DNA of 64,000 nt from Oscillospiraceae bacterium (GTDB taxonomy: Bacteria; Bacillota; Clostridia; Oscillospirales; Ruminococcaceae): positions 1 to 64,000 of the forward strand of contig JAGAWT010000009.1 in NCBI GenBank assembly GCA_018110985.1. The letters run 5' to 3'. This document shows positions 18,801 to 27,582 of this stretch, one piece after another. The first letter of the stretch is position 1. The number at the start of each line of letters is the position of its first letter. The notes beneath the pieces were generated by a model that did not search any database, was not told where the DNA came from, and worked only from the letters and a program-made list of their open reading frames with translations. Made by a program: the position numbers and the translations under genes.

Positions 18801-18825
18801 GATCTGAAAATCCGATCTGAAAATC
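18801..18825. repeat. Tandem direct repeat upstream of a promoter
   Basis: GATCTGAAAATC occurs at 18801-18812 and again at 18814-18825, one base apart (13-bp period). It lies just upstream of the -35 of the TPR-gene promoter and could be a regulator site. Confidence 0.6.
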
Positions 18826-18837
18826 TTTCAAAAACTA

Positions 18838-18866
18838 TGGACATTCCTGCATTTATATGCTATAAT
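18838..18866 (+). promoter_or_regulatory. Promoter of the TPR/phosphoesterase/HAD operon
   Basis: TGGACA (18838-18843) and TATAAT (18861-18866) are separated by exactly 17 bp, 70 bp upstream of the TPR gene. Confidence 0.8.
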
Positions 18867-18935
18867 AATAAGATGTGATAATATTTTTGAAATAAAAATT
18901 CATATATACAGCATAACAGTGAAAGGAGCCGTCCG

Positions 18936-20291
18936 ATGGACAGCAGTTCAAGACTTAAAATAATCATCCCTGCCGTTCTTGTGAGCATTGCGGTGATAGT
19001 GGCGATAGTTCTGGGTGTGGGCAGGAACAACCCCTCCACAGGCGAGCTGGAGGTCAATATAGATACCGCACAGTATTATCTTTCAAACATGGACTACGAC
19101 AACGCCATAAGGGAATTTGAAGGCGTGGTCTTTCTTGATCCCTACAATGTCAACGCCTATATGGGCCTGTCCGAGAGCTACTGCGGGAAGGGCGACTATA
19201 CAAAGGCTCTTGCGGTGCTTGACAAGGGCATCACCTACACCGGAGACGACCGTCTTGAAGATGAATACAACAGGGTCTTGTCCCTCAGCGGTCTCGGAGA
19301 CGAAGAAACAGACACCCCCGAAGAGGGTGAGGAGGCGGAAGAGGCTGCACCTGAAGCGGCAGAGACCGTTCAGAAGAAGGCAGACCCTATCACGGGCGAA
19401 TATGTCACCTACCTTATGGGAGATGATCCTACCCCGGACGGCGTCATCCCCACGGTGACCACCACCGTATCATCCTCCGAGACCACCACCACGACCCCCA
19501 CATCGAAAGTGACAGTTCCCCTCTACACTCCGCCTGTCACGGTGATGACCACGGTGCCCGGCTATCTGCCTCCCGTCACCACGACAGTCCCTTCCGTCAG
19601 CACTGCAAAGGCAACCACCCGTGCAGCTGTGAAAACTACCACAAAAGCAACTACAAAGGCGACCACAACTGCGGCGACTGTCCTGAACGGCTGGCCTCAC
19701 TCCACCACGGCAGATATCGTTACCACCGTCCCCGTAACAGAGTCCGAGGAGACTACCACCACCGACGAAAGGCTCTATCACCACAGGCTTGCAAAGGATT
19801 ATGTCTCACAGGGCAAGTATGCGGAGGCGATTTCCGAATACAGGTATATCGCAAAGAAATATCCCGGCTATCCCGACACCTATCTGCGCATGATCGAACT
19901 GTACGAGAAGCAGGGCGATATAAGATCTGCCTACAACACCGCAAAATCAGCCTACGAAAAGACGCAAAACATTGAACTGCAGGAGGCATATCAGCGGCTC
20001 CAGGCAAAGATGGACGCACTTACAGCCACCCAGACCACAGTGATCACCACCACCACAGCACGCTACACCGGCGGTCCCTCCGGCAGCTATGGTTATTACA
20101 CACCTACCACAGACGGCAGCGGAGAAGGCGGAAGCGGCGGTGAACAGGGCGGAGAGAGCGGCGGTCAGGGAAGCGCCGAGCAAGGCGGTCAGAGCAGCGG
20201 TGACCAGGGCAGCGGCAGTCAGGGAAGCAGCGAACAAGGCGGTCAGAGCGGAGGCGAACAGGGCGGTCAGAACGGCGGAGAGCAAAGCTGA
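18936..20291 (+). CDS. Membrane-anchored TPR protein with Thr-rich and Gly/Gln-rich regions
   Basis: 451 residues: one N-terminal membrane helix (9-27), a TPR-like block (AQYYLSNMDYDNAIREFEGVV, then DYTKALAVLDKGI), an acidic Glu/Ala stretch, about 130 residues rich in Thr, Pro and Val (VTTTVSSSETTTTTPTSKV), a second TPR block (AKDYVSQGKYAEAISEYRYIA) and a tail of about 50 residues of Gly, Gln, Ser and Glu. The layout suggests an extracellular protein-interaction scaffold with flexible, possibly glycosylated linkers. The function is unknown. A good promoter precedes it and its stop overlaps the next ATG. Confidence 0.85.
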   Translation: MDSSSRLKIIIPAVLVSIAVIVAIVLGVGRNNPSTGELEVNIDTAQYYLSNMDYDNAIREFEGVVFLDPYNVNAYMGLSESYCGKGDYTKALAVLDKGITYTGDDRLEDEYNRVLSLSGLGDEETDTPEEGEEAEEAAPEAAETVQKKADPITGEYVTYLMGDDPTPDGVIPTVTTTVSSSETTTTTPTSKVTVPLYTPPVTVMTTVPGYLPPVTTTVPSVSTAKATTRAAVKTTTKATTKATTTAATVLNGWPHSTTADIVTTVPVTESEETTTTDERLYHHRLAKDYVSQGKYAEAISEYRYIAKKYPGYPDTYLRMIELYEKQGDIRSAYNTAKSAYEKTQNIELQEAYQRLQAKMDALTATQTTVITTTTARYTGGPSGSYGYYTPTTDGSGEGGSGGEQGGESGGQGSAEQGGQSSGDQGSGSQGSSEQGGQSGGEQGGQNGGEQS

Positions 20292-21172
20292 TGAAGAAAA
20301 GCAAAGGCAGGCTCATTAAGATCTTTTCCGCTGCGGCAGCGGTGGCAGGTGCTCTGTTTGCGGGTCTTGCCGCAGACAGCTACGGCCTTGTGCGCACTGA
20401 CTACACCATCTATTCCGAAAAAGTGAGCAGGACATATACCATCGCCCATTTGTCCGATCTCCATGACACCCTTTTCGGTAAAGGTCAGTCACAGCTCCTG
20501 GAACTAATAAAAGAGGCAGACCCCGACATTGTCGTTCTCACGGGAGACATATACGACGACAAGGAGAAAAACCTTAACACCGACCTGCTGATAAAGGGGC
20601 TTGAAGGGTATAACTGCTTCTTTGTCAGCGGCAACCATGAGATCTACGACTTCAAGGGCTACCCCGCACACGTAGAGTTCATGAAGAGCTGCGGCATAAG
20701 CGTGCTTGAAAACGAGACCCTTTACCTGAACGATGAGATCGCCCTGACAGGCTTTGCAGACAGCACAGATGACTACGGCGGTCAAAGAACGGAGACCCAC
20801 AATATCCTCAGCCATGTCACAGCCTTTACAGCCACAGAGGACTATGCCGCCCTGAAAAACGACAGCCGTTTTCACCTTATGCTCATCCATTACCCCAACT
20901 TTTTCGACCTTTACACAGAACAGGGCGTGTTCGACCTTGTGCTGTGCGGTCACACCCACGGCGGACAGTGGCGCATCCCGGGACGGAAGGAAGGTCTTTT
21001 CGGACCGGGTGCCACTCTTTTCCCGGAGTACAGCGGCGGCTTCTACGAAAAAAACGGCACCGCCATGATCGTCAGCAAGGGGCTGTCCCGCCATGAGATC
21101 ATACCCCGCATCTTCAACAATCCGGAGCTTGCAGTCATCCGGATATCCCCGAAAGGCACAGATAGCAAATGA
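20291..21172 (+). CDS. Metallophosphoesterase (YkuE-like), membrane-anchored
   Basis: 293 residues with an N-terminal membrane segment or signal anchor (about 9-30). Calcineurin-type motifs are complete: HLSDLHD, LTGDIYDD, SGNHEI, LIHYP and CGHTHGGQ. YkuE-like proteins dephosphorylate UDP- or lipid-linked substrates at the cell surface, but the substrate here is unknown. It is coupled to the TPR gene (TGATG overlap) and to the HAD gene (ATGA overlap). Confidence 0.9.
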   Translation: MKKSKGRLIKIFSAAAAVAGALFAGLAADSYGLVRTDYTIYSEKVSRTYTIAHLSDLHDTLFGKGQSQLLELIKEADPDIVVLTGDIYDDKEKNLNTDLLIKGLEGYNCFFVSGNHEIYDFKGYPAHVEFMKSCGISVLENETLYLNDEIALTGFADSTDDYGGQRTETHNILSHVTAFTATEDYAALKNDSRFHLMLIHYPNFFDLYTEQGVFDLVLCGHTHGGQWRIPGRKEGLFGPGATLFPEYSGGFYEKNGTAMIVSKGLSRHEIIPRIFNNPELAVIRISPKGTDSK

Positions 21173-22002
21173 TCCTTTTTGTAGACATTGACGGCACCAT
21201 AAGAGACTATGAGCAGGGCTTTATTCCCTCTGCCGGAGAGGGGCTGAAAAAGGCAGCGGAAAGCGGTCACACCCTTATCCTCTCCACGGGGCGCACCATC
21301 GGGATGATCCCCTATGATGTCCCTCTTGAGCTTTTCCACGGCATGATCTGCGGCGGCGGCTGCTATGTAAAGTATGGGGATAAGCTCCTGAAAAACGAGC
21401 ACATCCCCAATGATATCACCGCAAAGTACAGGAGAGCCTTTGAGGAAAAAGCCGTACCCTATGAGATAGAGTGCATAGACGGACTGTACTTCAGGGAAAA
21501 CATGGCTCACATCATCAAAAATCTTTTCCTCGGAGGCGACCTGCCCTTTGAAAAGCGCTCCCGAGGCGCACAGTCCGAAAGGATAAGGACAGAGGGCCAC
21601 AGTCTTGATGTCTTTGACGAAAAGGGATTTTCTGCCACAAAGCTCGCCTTCTGCCTCACCCACGAACAGTTCGAGGAGTTTTCCGTACCCGAAAGTGACG
21701 GTCTTGCACTTATACACTTCACCGATGATTACGATGACTACGACCACTGCGAGCTTATCAGGAGCGACTGCGACAAGGGGTGTGCCGTCCGGCTCATGCT
21801 TTCGGAGCTGGGGCTTGACAGAGCTGATGCCGCAGCCTTCGGAGACAGCTCCAACGACCTTGCCATGATGGCTGCCTGCGGCACCTCCGTTTGTATGGGC
21901 AACGCCCCTGATGATATCAAAGCCCATGCGGGCTATGTGACCGAAAAGCACACCGACGACGGCTTTTACAAGGCTCTTGTGAAGCTGGGCTTCATCGGCT
22001 GA
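21169..22002 (+). CDS. Cof-type HAD superfamily phosphatase
   Basis: 277 residues. HAD motif 1 is FVDIDGTIRDY (nucleophile and acid/base aspartates), motif 2 STGRT, motif 3/4 GDSSNDLAMMAACGTSVCMGNA. The C2B-type cap between residues 80 and 190 places it in the Cof/YidA group, which removes phosphate from sugars or cofactors. The start overlaps the upstream stop. The last base of its stop codon is the first base of repeat copy 4. Confidence 0.93.
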   Translation: MILFVDIDGTIRDYEQGFIPSAGEGLKKAAESGHTLILSTGRTIGMIPYDVPLELFHGMICGGGCYVKYGDKLLKNEHIPNDITAKYRRAFEEKAVPYEIECIDGLYFRENMAHIIKNLFLGGDLPFEKRSRGAQSERIRTEGHSLDVFDEKGFSATKLAFCLTHEQFEEFSVPESDGLALIHFTDDYDDYDHCELIRSDCDKGCAVRLMLSELGLDRADAAAFGDSSNDLAMMAACGTSVCMGNAPDDIKAHAGYVTEKHTDDGFYKALVKLGFIG

Positions 22003-22106
22003 TACTGATTCTTCCTCGATGTATAGACGATCTCCAAGCCTTAGATCCCCTGTATTCAAGCATTTGCGGCTTGTTTCTTGTCTGTACATCGGTCAGAAAT
22101 CAGTAT
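22002..22106 (-). repeat. 105-bp inverted-repeat element, copy 4
   Basis: Reversed copy. It begins with the final A of the HAD gene's TGA (22000-22002). In element orientation its left arm reads GTACAGAC and its right arm GTCTATAC, one C/A mismatch in the stem. Confidence 0.94.
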
Positions 22107-22256
22107 AAACCATTCTTTGCACAAAGTGTTTTCATAAATTTAATATTTATATAACAGTTAATGATTAAGAATGTGTTAAAATCAGTTCAGACGGCAGGAA
22201 TGTCCGTCAGATATTATTCGCTATATACATTGTTTATAGATCAGAGGTAGATGCCC

Positions 22257-22811
22257 ATGTTTCAGATAAGGATCAGGAACAACCGTCTGGTGGGGAAGGA
22301 CAAAGCCATTTCCGATGAATATTTGTCCTATGTGAACGACCTTCTTGCATCCCCTGTGGTGCAGAAGATGGATACCTTTACCCAGCACGGCACCACCACG
22401 ACCCTCGATCACTGTCTCAATGTTTCCTTCTACAACTTCCTTGCCTGCAAGATGCTGGGGCTCAACGCAAGAGCAGGTGCAAGAGGCGGGCTCCTCCACG
22501 ACCTTTTCCTCTACGACTGGCACGAAAGGCCTGTTGGAAAGGGCGGGCTCACCCACTCCATCTTCCACCCCAGAGTGGCTCTTGAAAATGCAAAAAAGCA
22601 CTTTGAGCTTACAAAGCTCGAACAGGAGATCATCCTGAAGCATATGTTCCCCTACACTCTTGACGGTATGCCGAAGTCAAAGGAAGCCTTTGTCATTTCT
22701 CTCATAGACAAGTACTGCTGCCTTATGGAGACCGTTGACAGCAGGGCAGGAGGATATGTCAAGTCCTTCTATGGCACTGTCGCGGATATAAAAGAAAGGA
22801 TCTCTGCATAA
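22257..22811 (+). CDS. HD-domain hydrolase
   Basis: 184 residues. HD-site residues: HCLNVSFYNF (first His), GLLHDLFLYDWH (HD), H in THSIFHPRVA and D in SLIDKYCCL. The substrate is not known. I start it at the second ATG (22257), since AGAGG is 9 nt upstream of it but only 3 nt from the ATG at 22251. It is a single gene between repeat copies 4 and 5, with its own terminator. Confidence 0.85.
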   Translation: MFQIRIRNNRLVGKDKAISDEYLSYVNDLLASPVVQKMDTFTQHGTTTTLDHCLNVSFYNFLACKMLGLNARAGARGGLLHDLFLYDWHERPVGKGGLTHSIFHPRVALENAKKHFELTKLEQEIILKHMFPYTLDGMPKSKEAFVISLIDKYCCLMETVDSRAGGYVKSFYGTVADIKERISA

Positions 22812-22824
22812 AGGATCGTTCGGG

Positions 22825-22869
22825 AAAAGCCATGGTATCGGGAAAAAGCTCCCCGTGCCATGGCTTTTG
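22825..22869 (+). terminator. Intrinsic terminator
   Basis: AAAAGCCATGG pairs with CCATGGCTTTT, with extra CGGG/CCCG pairing inside. It follows the HD-domain gene by 13 bp. Confidence 0.8.
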
Positions 22870-22878
22870 CGTTGTCTT

Positions 22879-22983
22879 ATGCTGATCTCTGACCGATGTA
22901 TAGACAAGAAACAAGCTTCAAATGCTTGAATATAGGAGATCTGAGGCTTGGAGATCGTCTGTACATCGAGGAAGGATCAGTAT
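22879..22983 (+). repeat. 105-bp inverted-repeat element, copy 5
   Basis: Forward copy. The right arm reads GTCTGTAC against a left GTATAGAC, which keeps pairing in RNA through a G-U wobble. The left end is ATGCTGAT, again G-U against the right end. Confidence 0.93.
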
Positions 22984-23089
22984 TACTACTGCAGGATCCT
23001 GATATTTGGTGCAGAAAAATTGTATGACCGGATCTTCTTTTGTGCTACACTGAAAAAAACTTCATATCTATCAACAGGGGGACAGGAAC

Positions 23090-23842
23090 ATGAAACACAC
23101 CACAAAGGCAATCATAACACTTATGCTTTCCGCTCTTATGCTCTCAGGCTGCGGCCAAAAGCCTGCTGAAACGGCTGCGCCCCTGCCCGAAGGCTCGCTT
23201 TCCGCCGACCTTTCCGCAGGTATGCCCGAAGGCTTTCACACCGCCGACGGCTGGTGCAACGGCAGTATGTTCAATGTCACATGGAGAAATGACAATGTCC
23301 GCTTTGAGGACGGTGTCATGAAGCTGGTCATCGACAAGGACACCGTGCCAAAGGACGGTGTCCCTTACAGCGGCGGTGAATTCAGAACCAACGATTTCTA
23401 CGGCTACGGCCGCTACGAAGTGACCATGAAGGCTGCAAAGAATGACGGCGTGGTCTCATCCTTCTTCACCTACACGGGACCTTCCGACAACAACCCCTGG
23501 GATGAGATAGATATCGAGATACTTGGCAAGGACACCACAAAGGTACAGTTCAACTATTTCACAAACGGCAAGGGAAACCACGAATTTATGTACGATCTGG
23601 GCTTTGATGCCTCGGAGGATCTCCACACCTATGCCTTTGAGTGGAAAGAGGACAGCATCACCTGGTATGTGGACGGTACAGCGGCACACACTGCCACAGA
23701 GGATATCCCCTCCGTCCCCGGCAGGATAATGATGAACGCCTGGTGCGGAAAGGGCGTGGACAGCTGGCTCAATGCCTTCGATGACTCCTCTCTCCCCATT
23801 GATGCAGAGTACAGTAGCCTTTCCTTTACGCCCTCTGTCTGA
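23090..23842 (+). CDS. GH16 beta-glucanase (lichenase-type) lipoprotein
   Basis: 250 residues: a lipoprotein signal (LSALMLSGC, lipid at C21) then a jelly-roll GH16 domain. The catalytic block is DEIDIEILG, with E139 the nucleophile and E143 the acid/base. [24 protein letters not shown] and [16 protein letters not shown]-like strands match beta-1,3-1,4-glucanases, which cut mixed-linkage cereal glucans. The ATG follows CAGGGGGACAGG. The 3' end overlaps the phage fibre-like gene, on the other strand, by 17 bp. Confidence 0.92.
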   Translation: MKHTTKAIITLMLSALMLSGCGQKPAETAAPLPEGSLSADLSAGMPEGFHTADGWCNGSMFNVTWRNDNVRFEDGVMKLVIDKDTVPKDGVPYSGGEFRTNDFYGYGRYEVTMKAAKNDGVVSSFFTYTGPSDNNPWDEIDIEILGKDTTKVQFNYFTNGKGNHEFMYDLGFDASEDLHTYAFEWKEDSITWYVDGTAAHTATEDIPSVPGRIMMNAWCGKGVDSWLNAFDDSSLPIDAEYSSLSFTPSV

Positions 23843-24650
23843 CCGAAAAGCTGTGTCCTGCCCCGCCGTATCCCACAAGGAAATCACAGTCCATACTGCG
23901 TGTGGTGGTGCGTACAGTGCCGGGGTAGTCGGTATAATACCACTTGAATTCTATGGTGACAGTCCCGCTTGCCGGGTCTGTCACCTTTGCTTTTGAGGAA
24001 ATATAGGTCTTTGAACCGCTTGCCTCCCTGAAAATGCTGTCATCATCCTCCACACCCACCGCATGGATATATATAACTCCTGTGCCCTCTGCCTCAAAGA
24101 TCTCCTGCACTATGGATATGCCTGTGGTCTCATCTGTCACCGTGTCCCCCGATACCAGGTCTATAAAGTCGCCGTAGGCAGTACCCGGCGGGAAGGTGTA
24201 GCCGCCGGACGCACTGCCGTCTGCGTAGCCGTCGGCATAGCCTTCATCGTAGCGGTCGGGAACATTCACCGTCACCACATCATAGCCGGAAAGGCTGTCG
24301 GCTGCCGCAGTATAAACACCGTTTACGGTTATGCTCTTATGCCCCAGCGCAACGGATGCAGCTCCGTCCGCATAGCCCTCTGCGTACCTGTCGGGCACAT
24401 TCGCCGTTACGGAGGAATATCCGTTCAGCCCCTCCTGCAGGGCGCTGTATGTGCCGTTGGCGGTAATGCTTTTCGTTCCCAGCAGCACCGAAGCGGCACC
24501 GTCCGCATACCCCTCCGCATAGCGGTCGGGCACGGATGCGTTCACCCTGTTCCAGCATCCCTCCGCTGTGTAGCTGCCGTTGGCTGTGATCTCCAGCACA
24601 CCGGGAGAGTGTTCCTCCAGCCCCAGTATATACCCCGCTATAAAGCTCAT
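23826..24650 (-). CDS. Phage tail-tip/fibre-like protein with repeated modules
   Basis: 274 residues. Three modules of about 40 residues repeat: an ITANGTY-type strand, a [16 protein letters not shown]-type strand and [10 protein letters not shown]. Such repeats are common in tail-tip or baseplate fibre proteins of Clostridia siphophages. The C-terminal 110 residues are beta-rich without a module I recognise. Its ATG overlaps the stop of the upstream hub-like gene. It is the last gene of the cassette, and its end overlaps the host glucanase gene tail-to-tail. Confidence 0.75.
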   Translation of the reverse strand: MSFIAGYILGLEEHSPGVLEITANGSYTAEGCWNRVNASVPDRYAEGYADGAASVLLGTKSITANGTYSALQEGLNGYSSVTANVPDRYAEGYADGAASVALGHKSITVNGVYTAAADSLSGYDVVTVNVPDRYDEGYADGYADGSASGGYTFPPGTAYGDFIDLVSGDTVTDETTGISIVQEIFEAEGTGVIYIHAVGVEDDDSIFREASGSKTYISSKAKVTDPASGTVTIEFKWYYTDYPGTVRTTTRSMDCDFLVGYGGAGHSFSVRQRA

Positions 24651-25858
24651 TCCTCTTCCTCCTCCGTCAGGCTGATATCTGTCTTACCCGAAGCTGTCTT
24701 TGTAAAGCTGAGTATGTAGCTCACACTGTCATAGGCTATACGTTTTCGTGTGGGCGAAAGATCCGTTATGCTGAGGGGCATCTTGCTGTCCATCACCGCA
24801 CCCGAAAAGCGTGTCACCGCACCCTTTGCCTCCGAGAAATACTGTGCTGCCCTGCTCCTTATGTCCTCGCTGTCCCCCTTTTCAAGTATTCCGACACCCT
24901 TTTCCGTGATGACCGTGCTGCCGTACACTGTCATCGGGCTCAGCTTCTCCCTTGTGTCGTATTCCCTTTTGTCCGTATACATGAACTCATCCTCGCATAT
25001 ATCCGAATACTCCGCATTTATAAAGGGCGCCGAACAAAAAACTATCTCCGTTTTCAGCGGGAAATATCCCACATTGTCCCTTGTGATGCAGAGACTGCCG
25101 GGCACCATTGAGGTACAGGGCAGACGGCTTACATAAAAGGAACGGATGTACTTTCCCGCCAGGTGTCCCAGCACTGCTGATGCCACCGCCCCGGTTATCA
25201 TCCTGCCTCTTATCCTCACTGTCCCTGTGTAGTCTCCGCTGCCTCTTGAATAGTCCTTCCTTGTCTCCGTGGAATGTGCCTTCACACAGCTTATGGCACC
25301 CTTTTTGGAATGTTCGTGGAACACCGCCCCCGTCGGGCACTCAACAGTGCTGCCTGCGCTGCCGTAAGGCGCAAATGCAAGGACATTTTCCGCTGTCCTG
25401 TACCACACACCGCAGCCGATCACACTGAGTGCTCTCAACACCTCTCTTGCGGTCTTGTCCGCCAGATCGTCGTAGCACAGGGTCACAGACGGCACATTTG
25501 CCGCCCCCGAGAAGCCGCAGGCAGCCGCTATGGCACCTACCGCAAGGGAGCTTTCCACCCTGCTGTCACGGTCGTAAAGTGACACATCCATCGGTCTTTC
25601 CAGTTCCCTCATGTTGTCCCGTCCCCGGATACTGACCCTGTTCCCATGCCGTCTTATGCTGCTTATCCTGTATCCCTCCGCCGTGATATAAAAGCCGCCG
25701 CCCCTTGCGGTGACACTTATATCCCCGTTTGGCGGGAATATCGCCTCACCGTGATATGAAAGCTCCATGCTGCCGTTTATAAACCCGGAGAAAAGATCCT
25801 CCCCGTCCGCCTCGTACCTTATTTTCAGCCCCGACACCTTTGCGGCATCAAGGATCAT
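24647..25858 (-). CDS. Phage tail hub-like (Tal/gp27-type) protein
   Basis: About 403 residues. The first 200 residues look like the hub or tail-tip domain of phage tail proteins: YRISSIRRHGNRVSIRGRDNM followed by MDVSLYDRDSRVESSLAVGAIAAACGF and KTAREVLRALSVIGCGVWY. The last 200 residues are not recognised. The start is uncertain: I use the ATG at 25858 (MILDAAKV), with a weak GGGCGG site; a GTG nine bases upstream is possible. Tail hubs normally follow a tape-measure gene, which is absent. Confidence 0.6.
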   Translation of the reverse strand: MILDAAKVSGLKIRYEADGEDLFSGFINGSMELSYHGEAIFPPNGDISVTARGGGFYITAEGYRISSIRRHGNRVSIRGRDNMRELERPMDVSLYDRDSRVESSLAVGAIAAACGFSGAANVPSVTLCYDDLADKTAREVLRALSVIGCGVWYRTAENVLAFAPYGSAGSTVECPTGAVFHEHSKKGAISCVKAHSTETRKDYSRGSGDYTGTVRIRGRMITGAVASAVLGHLAGKYIRSFYVSRLPCTSMVPGSLCITRDNVGYFPLKTEIVFCSAPFINAEYSDICEDEFMYTDKREYDTREKLSPMTVYGSTVITEKGVGILEKGDSEDIRSRAAQYFSEAKGAVTRFSGAVMDSKMPLSITDLSPTRKRIAYDSVSYILSFTKTASGKTDISLTEEEEE

Positions 25859-25886
25859 ACCGCCCACACTTACACTTATGACAGTG

Positions 25887-26270
25887 CTAAAGACAGTCCA
25901 GGGTCTCTGCCGACATCCTGAGCTTTGCACCGAACAGCTTTGATGTTCCGCCCGTTCCGTCCCTTTGTATCCCCGTGAGAGTCAGCGCAAGGCTCTCGCA
26001 GGAAGCAGTCATCTCTTCGCTGTCCGGAGCAAAGACCCTTACTGCTGCGCTGCCGTTGGCAAAGGCAGTTTTCAGCACCCTTGCGGCTGCCTCCGTCACT
26101 CCCGAAAGCTGCAGCGCCATACTCGTCCTGCTGCCCGTCCTCTGCCGCACCCTCTGCCCGTAAAGGTTTATATACTCCCCTGTCTCATCAAACAGGGGCT
26201 CTGTCTCATATGTAAAGCTGTCCTCCGTGATAAAGGCGCTCATGTCATTCCCGTTTACGGAAAAATACAT
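25887..26270 (-). CDS. Phage-cassette protein, probable tail component (127 aa)
   Basis: Begins MYFSVNGNDMSAFI and is beta-rich (TSMALQLSGVTEAAARVL, ESLALTLTGIQ, KLFGAKLRMSAETL). Size, strand pattern and position before the hub-like gene suggest a tail-tip or tail-tube component, but I cannot name a family. The second ATG is favoured because AGGGGG is 6 nt upstream of it. It lies 10 bp after the preceding gene. Confidence 0.6.
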   Translation of the reverse strand: MYFSVNGNDMSAFITEDSFTYETEPLFDETGEYINLYGQRVRQRTGSRTSMALQLSGVTEAAARVLKTAFANGSAAVRVFAPDSEEMTASCESLALTLTGIQRDGTGGTSKLFGAKLRMSAETLDCL

Positions 26271-26280
26271 CCCCATCCCC

Positions 26281-26619
26281 CTATTCTTTCAGTTCTATCA
26301 GTGCTTCCGTCCCCGCAAAGCCCGATTCATACATCTTCTTTACAGAAACGGCGCAGTCAAATTCCTCGCTCGTGCTCCCCTCCGTGACCCTTACCCTTAC
26401 CACACCGCAGTTGAGCGCATTCTCCCAAAGGTATACCATCACCTCATCCCCCGGAAGCATCACCCTCAGTTCAACAGTGTGTCCGCCGCTGAGGGTCAGT
26501 GTCCTGTCTCCGTCTATAAAAGGATAAGTCCTTCTTCTGCCCGTAAAACTCACATCCATGCTTATGAGCCCTGCTTCAAGGGGCATGAACTCATGCCCCG
26601 TCTTCACATAAAGTTTCAT
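26281..26619 (-). CDS. Phage-cassette protein, probable tail component (112 aa)
   Basis: MKLYVKTGHEFMPLEAG... is beta-rich with GRRRTYPFIDGDRTLTLSG and a central VELRVMLPGDEVMVYLW strand pair. The ATG at 26619 follows GAGAGGAGGCGG. It overlaps the preceding 66-residue frame by 29 nt. It might be a tail or head-completion protein; the family is not recognised. Confidence 0.6.
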   Translation of the reverse strand: MKLYVKTGHEFMPLEAGLISMDVSFTGRRRTYPFIDGDRTLTLSGGHTVELRVMLPGDEVMVYLWENALNCGVVRVRVTEGSTSEEFDCAVSVKKMYESGFAGTEALIELKE

Positions 26620-26791
26620 TCTCCGCCTCCTCTCTGTATACTGCCTCCATACCCACCTCAAAGACAGGCTTGCTGCCTGTCCCGAAGGATATGAGCCTTA
26701 CGGGAGTTATGACCCCTGCCCTTATTATCCCGCTGTGCTCTCCCTTCAGAAGCTCCGCCGCAGAACATATCTCATCGTATTCGCCCCGCAT
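26591..26791 (-). CDS. Small phage-cassette protein (66 aa), overlaps its upstream neighbour
   Basis: Starts MRGEYDEICSAAELLKG and contains SGIIRAGVITPVRLISFG and PVFEVGMEAVYR. It has a good site of its own (AAGGGGAGG, 6 nt from the ATG at 26791), but it overlaps the preceding frame by 46 nt in the -1 frame. It could be an independent gene or the downstream half of a frameshifted protein of about 115 residues. Confidence 0.55.
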   Translation of the reverse strand: MRGEYDEICSAAELLKGEHSGIIRAGVITPVRLISFGTGSKPVFEVGMEAVYREEAENETLCEDGA

Positions 26792-26925
26792 CCGCAGCCT
26801 CCCCTTACCTTTATGAGCCTTGAACCGTCTGCAAGATCAAGGCATTCCCTTTCGTCAAGAGCAACTGTCCTTTCGCCGAATATGTCCGCTCCCAGTATAC
26901 CGCACAGCACTCTGTAAATATCCAT
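26746..26925 (-). CDS. Small phage-cassette protein (59 aa), possible head-tail component
   Basis: MDIYRVLCGILGADIFGERTVALDE... from the ATG at 26925 after AGGGGG. It starts 10 nt after the minor-capsid gene's stop. In SPP1-like phages a small head-tail protein often follows this position. The last 15 residues, after the overlap with the next frame begins, look less protein-like, hinting that the natural product may shift frame. Confidence 0.5.
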   Translation of the reverse strand: MDIYRVLCGILGADIFGERTVALDERECLDLADGSRLIKVRGGCGCGANTMRYVLRRSF

Positions 26926-26935
26926 GCTCTCCCCC

Positions 26936-27271
26936 TCACACAAGCTCTGCCTCTGCATGGTGAAAGCCCCTTTCGTCATAAAGGTACTTCACGCCCCTTA
27001 TGCCGCAGCGGTCGCTCCCCTGCACTATGTCGCTTTCAAGCCCCGCCGTCAGCAGCTCCGCTCCCGAGGGTCTGCTGTGCCTTGCATCGAAATAAAGTAT
27101 GCCCTTTGCGCCGTCTTCCCCACATCCATGCTCATGTTCCTTTTCCCTGCACCTCACGATGCGGACACTGCTGAGCATGGTCGAAAACACAAGCTCCCTG
27201 CCCCCTATGTCATGCCTGTACTTTTCAAGTGTAACAGTGTCTGTCAGCATTTCTGCCGGTATAGGTCTCAT
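26936..27271 (-). CDS. Phage minor capsid/head-closure protein
   Basis: About 111 residues starting MRPIPAEMLTDTVTLEKY. This matches the N-terminus of the Minor_capsid_1 (PF10665-type) head-closure family, in which RPIP..LL.H.VTL is followed by a dry-in VRI and ILYFD strand (here SSVRIVRC and GILYFDARHS). It should sit between connector and tail. The ATG overlaps the previous stop (ATGA) and follows GGAGGATGTGAGG. Confidence 0.72.
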   Translation of the reverse strand: MRPIPAEMLTDTVTLEKYRHDIGGRELVFSTMLSSVRIVRCREKEHEHGCGEDGAKGILYFDARHSRPSGAELLTAGLESDIVQGSDRCGIRGVKYLYDERGFHHAEAELV

Positions 27272-27582
27272 CTGTTCCTCACATCCTCCACGCATCTGCA
27301 AAGCATTCCCCGCCCCTCAAGGTACATCCTCGCTCCGGGGGAGATGATCCCCATCGAAATGCTCTCACCCGATGTATAGGAAAAATCCCCCAGCTTTGCG
27401 CTTTTGTACTGCCTGTCATAGCGGTAGTCTGCCTCTATGCAGGCAGCGTATCCCATATTCCTTTCCGTCCCGCCGCTCACTGCGGCTTCAACAGTGTCAG
27501 CGGCGGCTTTCAGAAAGGGGAGTATCTCGCTCCCGTGATGACCGCCGTAAACATCCCTGTAAAATCCAAGATCTATATCCAC
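27268..27582 (-). CDS. Phage head-tail connector-like protein
   Basis: 104 residues from a GTG at 27582, with AAGGAAGGAG 6 nt upstream. The central helices (ILPFLKAAADTVEAAV) followed by KSAKLGDFSYTSG resemble gp6/gp15-type connector proteins, where an S.K.GDFS motif is typical. It would dock on the portal ring. It overlaps the minor capsid gene by 4 bp. Confidence 0.68.
   Translation of the reverse strand: MDIDLGFYRDVYGGHHGSEILPFLKAAADTVEAAVSGGTERNMGYAACIEADYRYDRQYKSAKLGDFSYTSGESISMGIISPGARMYLEGRGMLCRCVEDVRNR

Larger units (their letters stand above)
18578..18935. other. Intergenic region between the sugar-binding protein and TPR genes
   Basis: Contains the terminator at 18685-18716, a tandem direct repeat of a 12-bp sequence at 18801-18825, and the promoter at 18838-18866. 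I see no coding potential in it. Confidence 0.8.
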
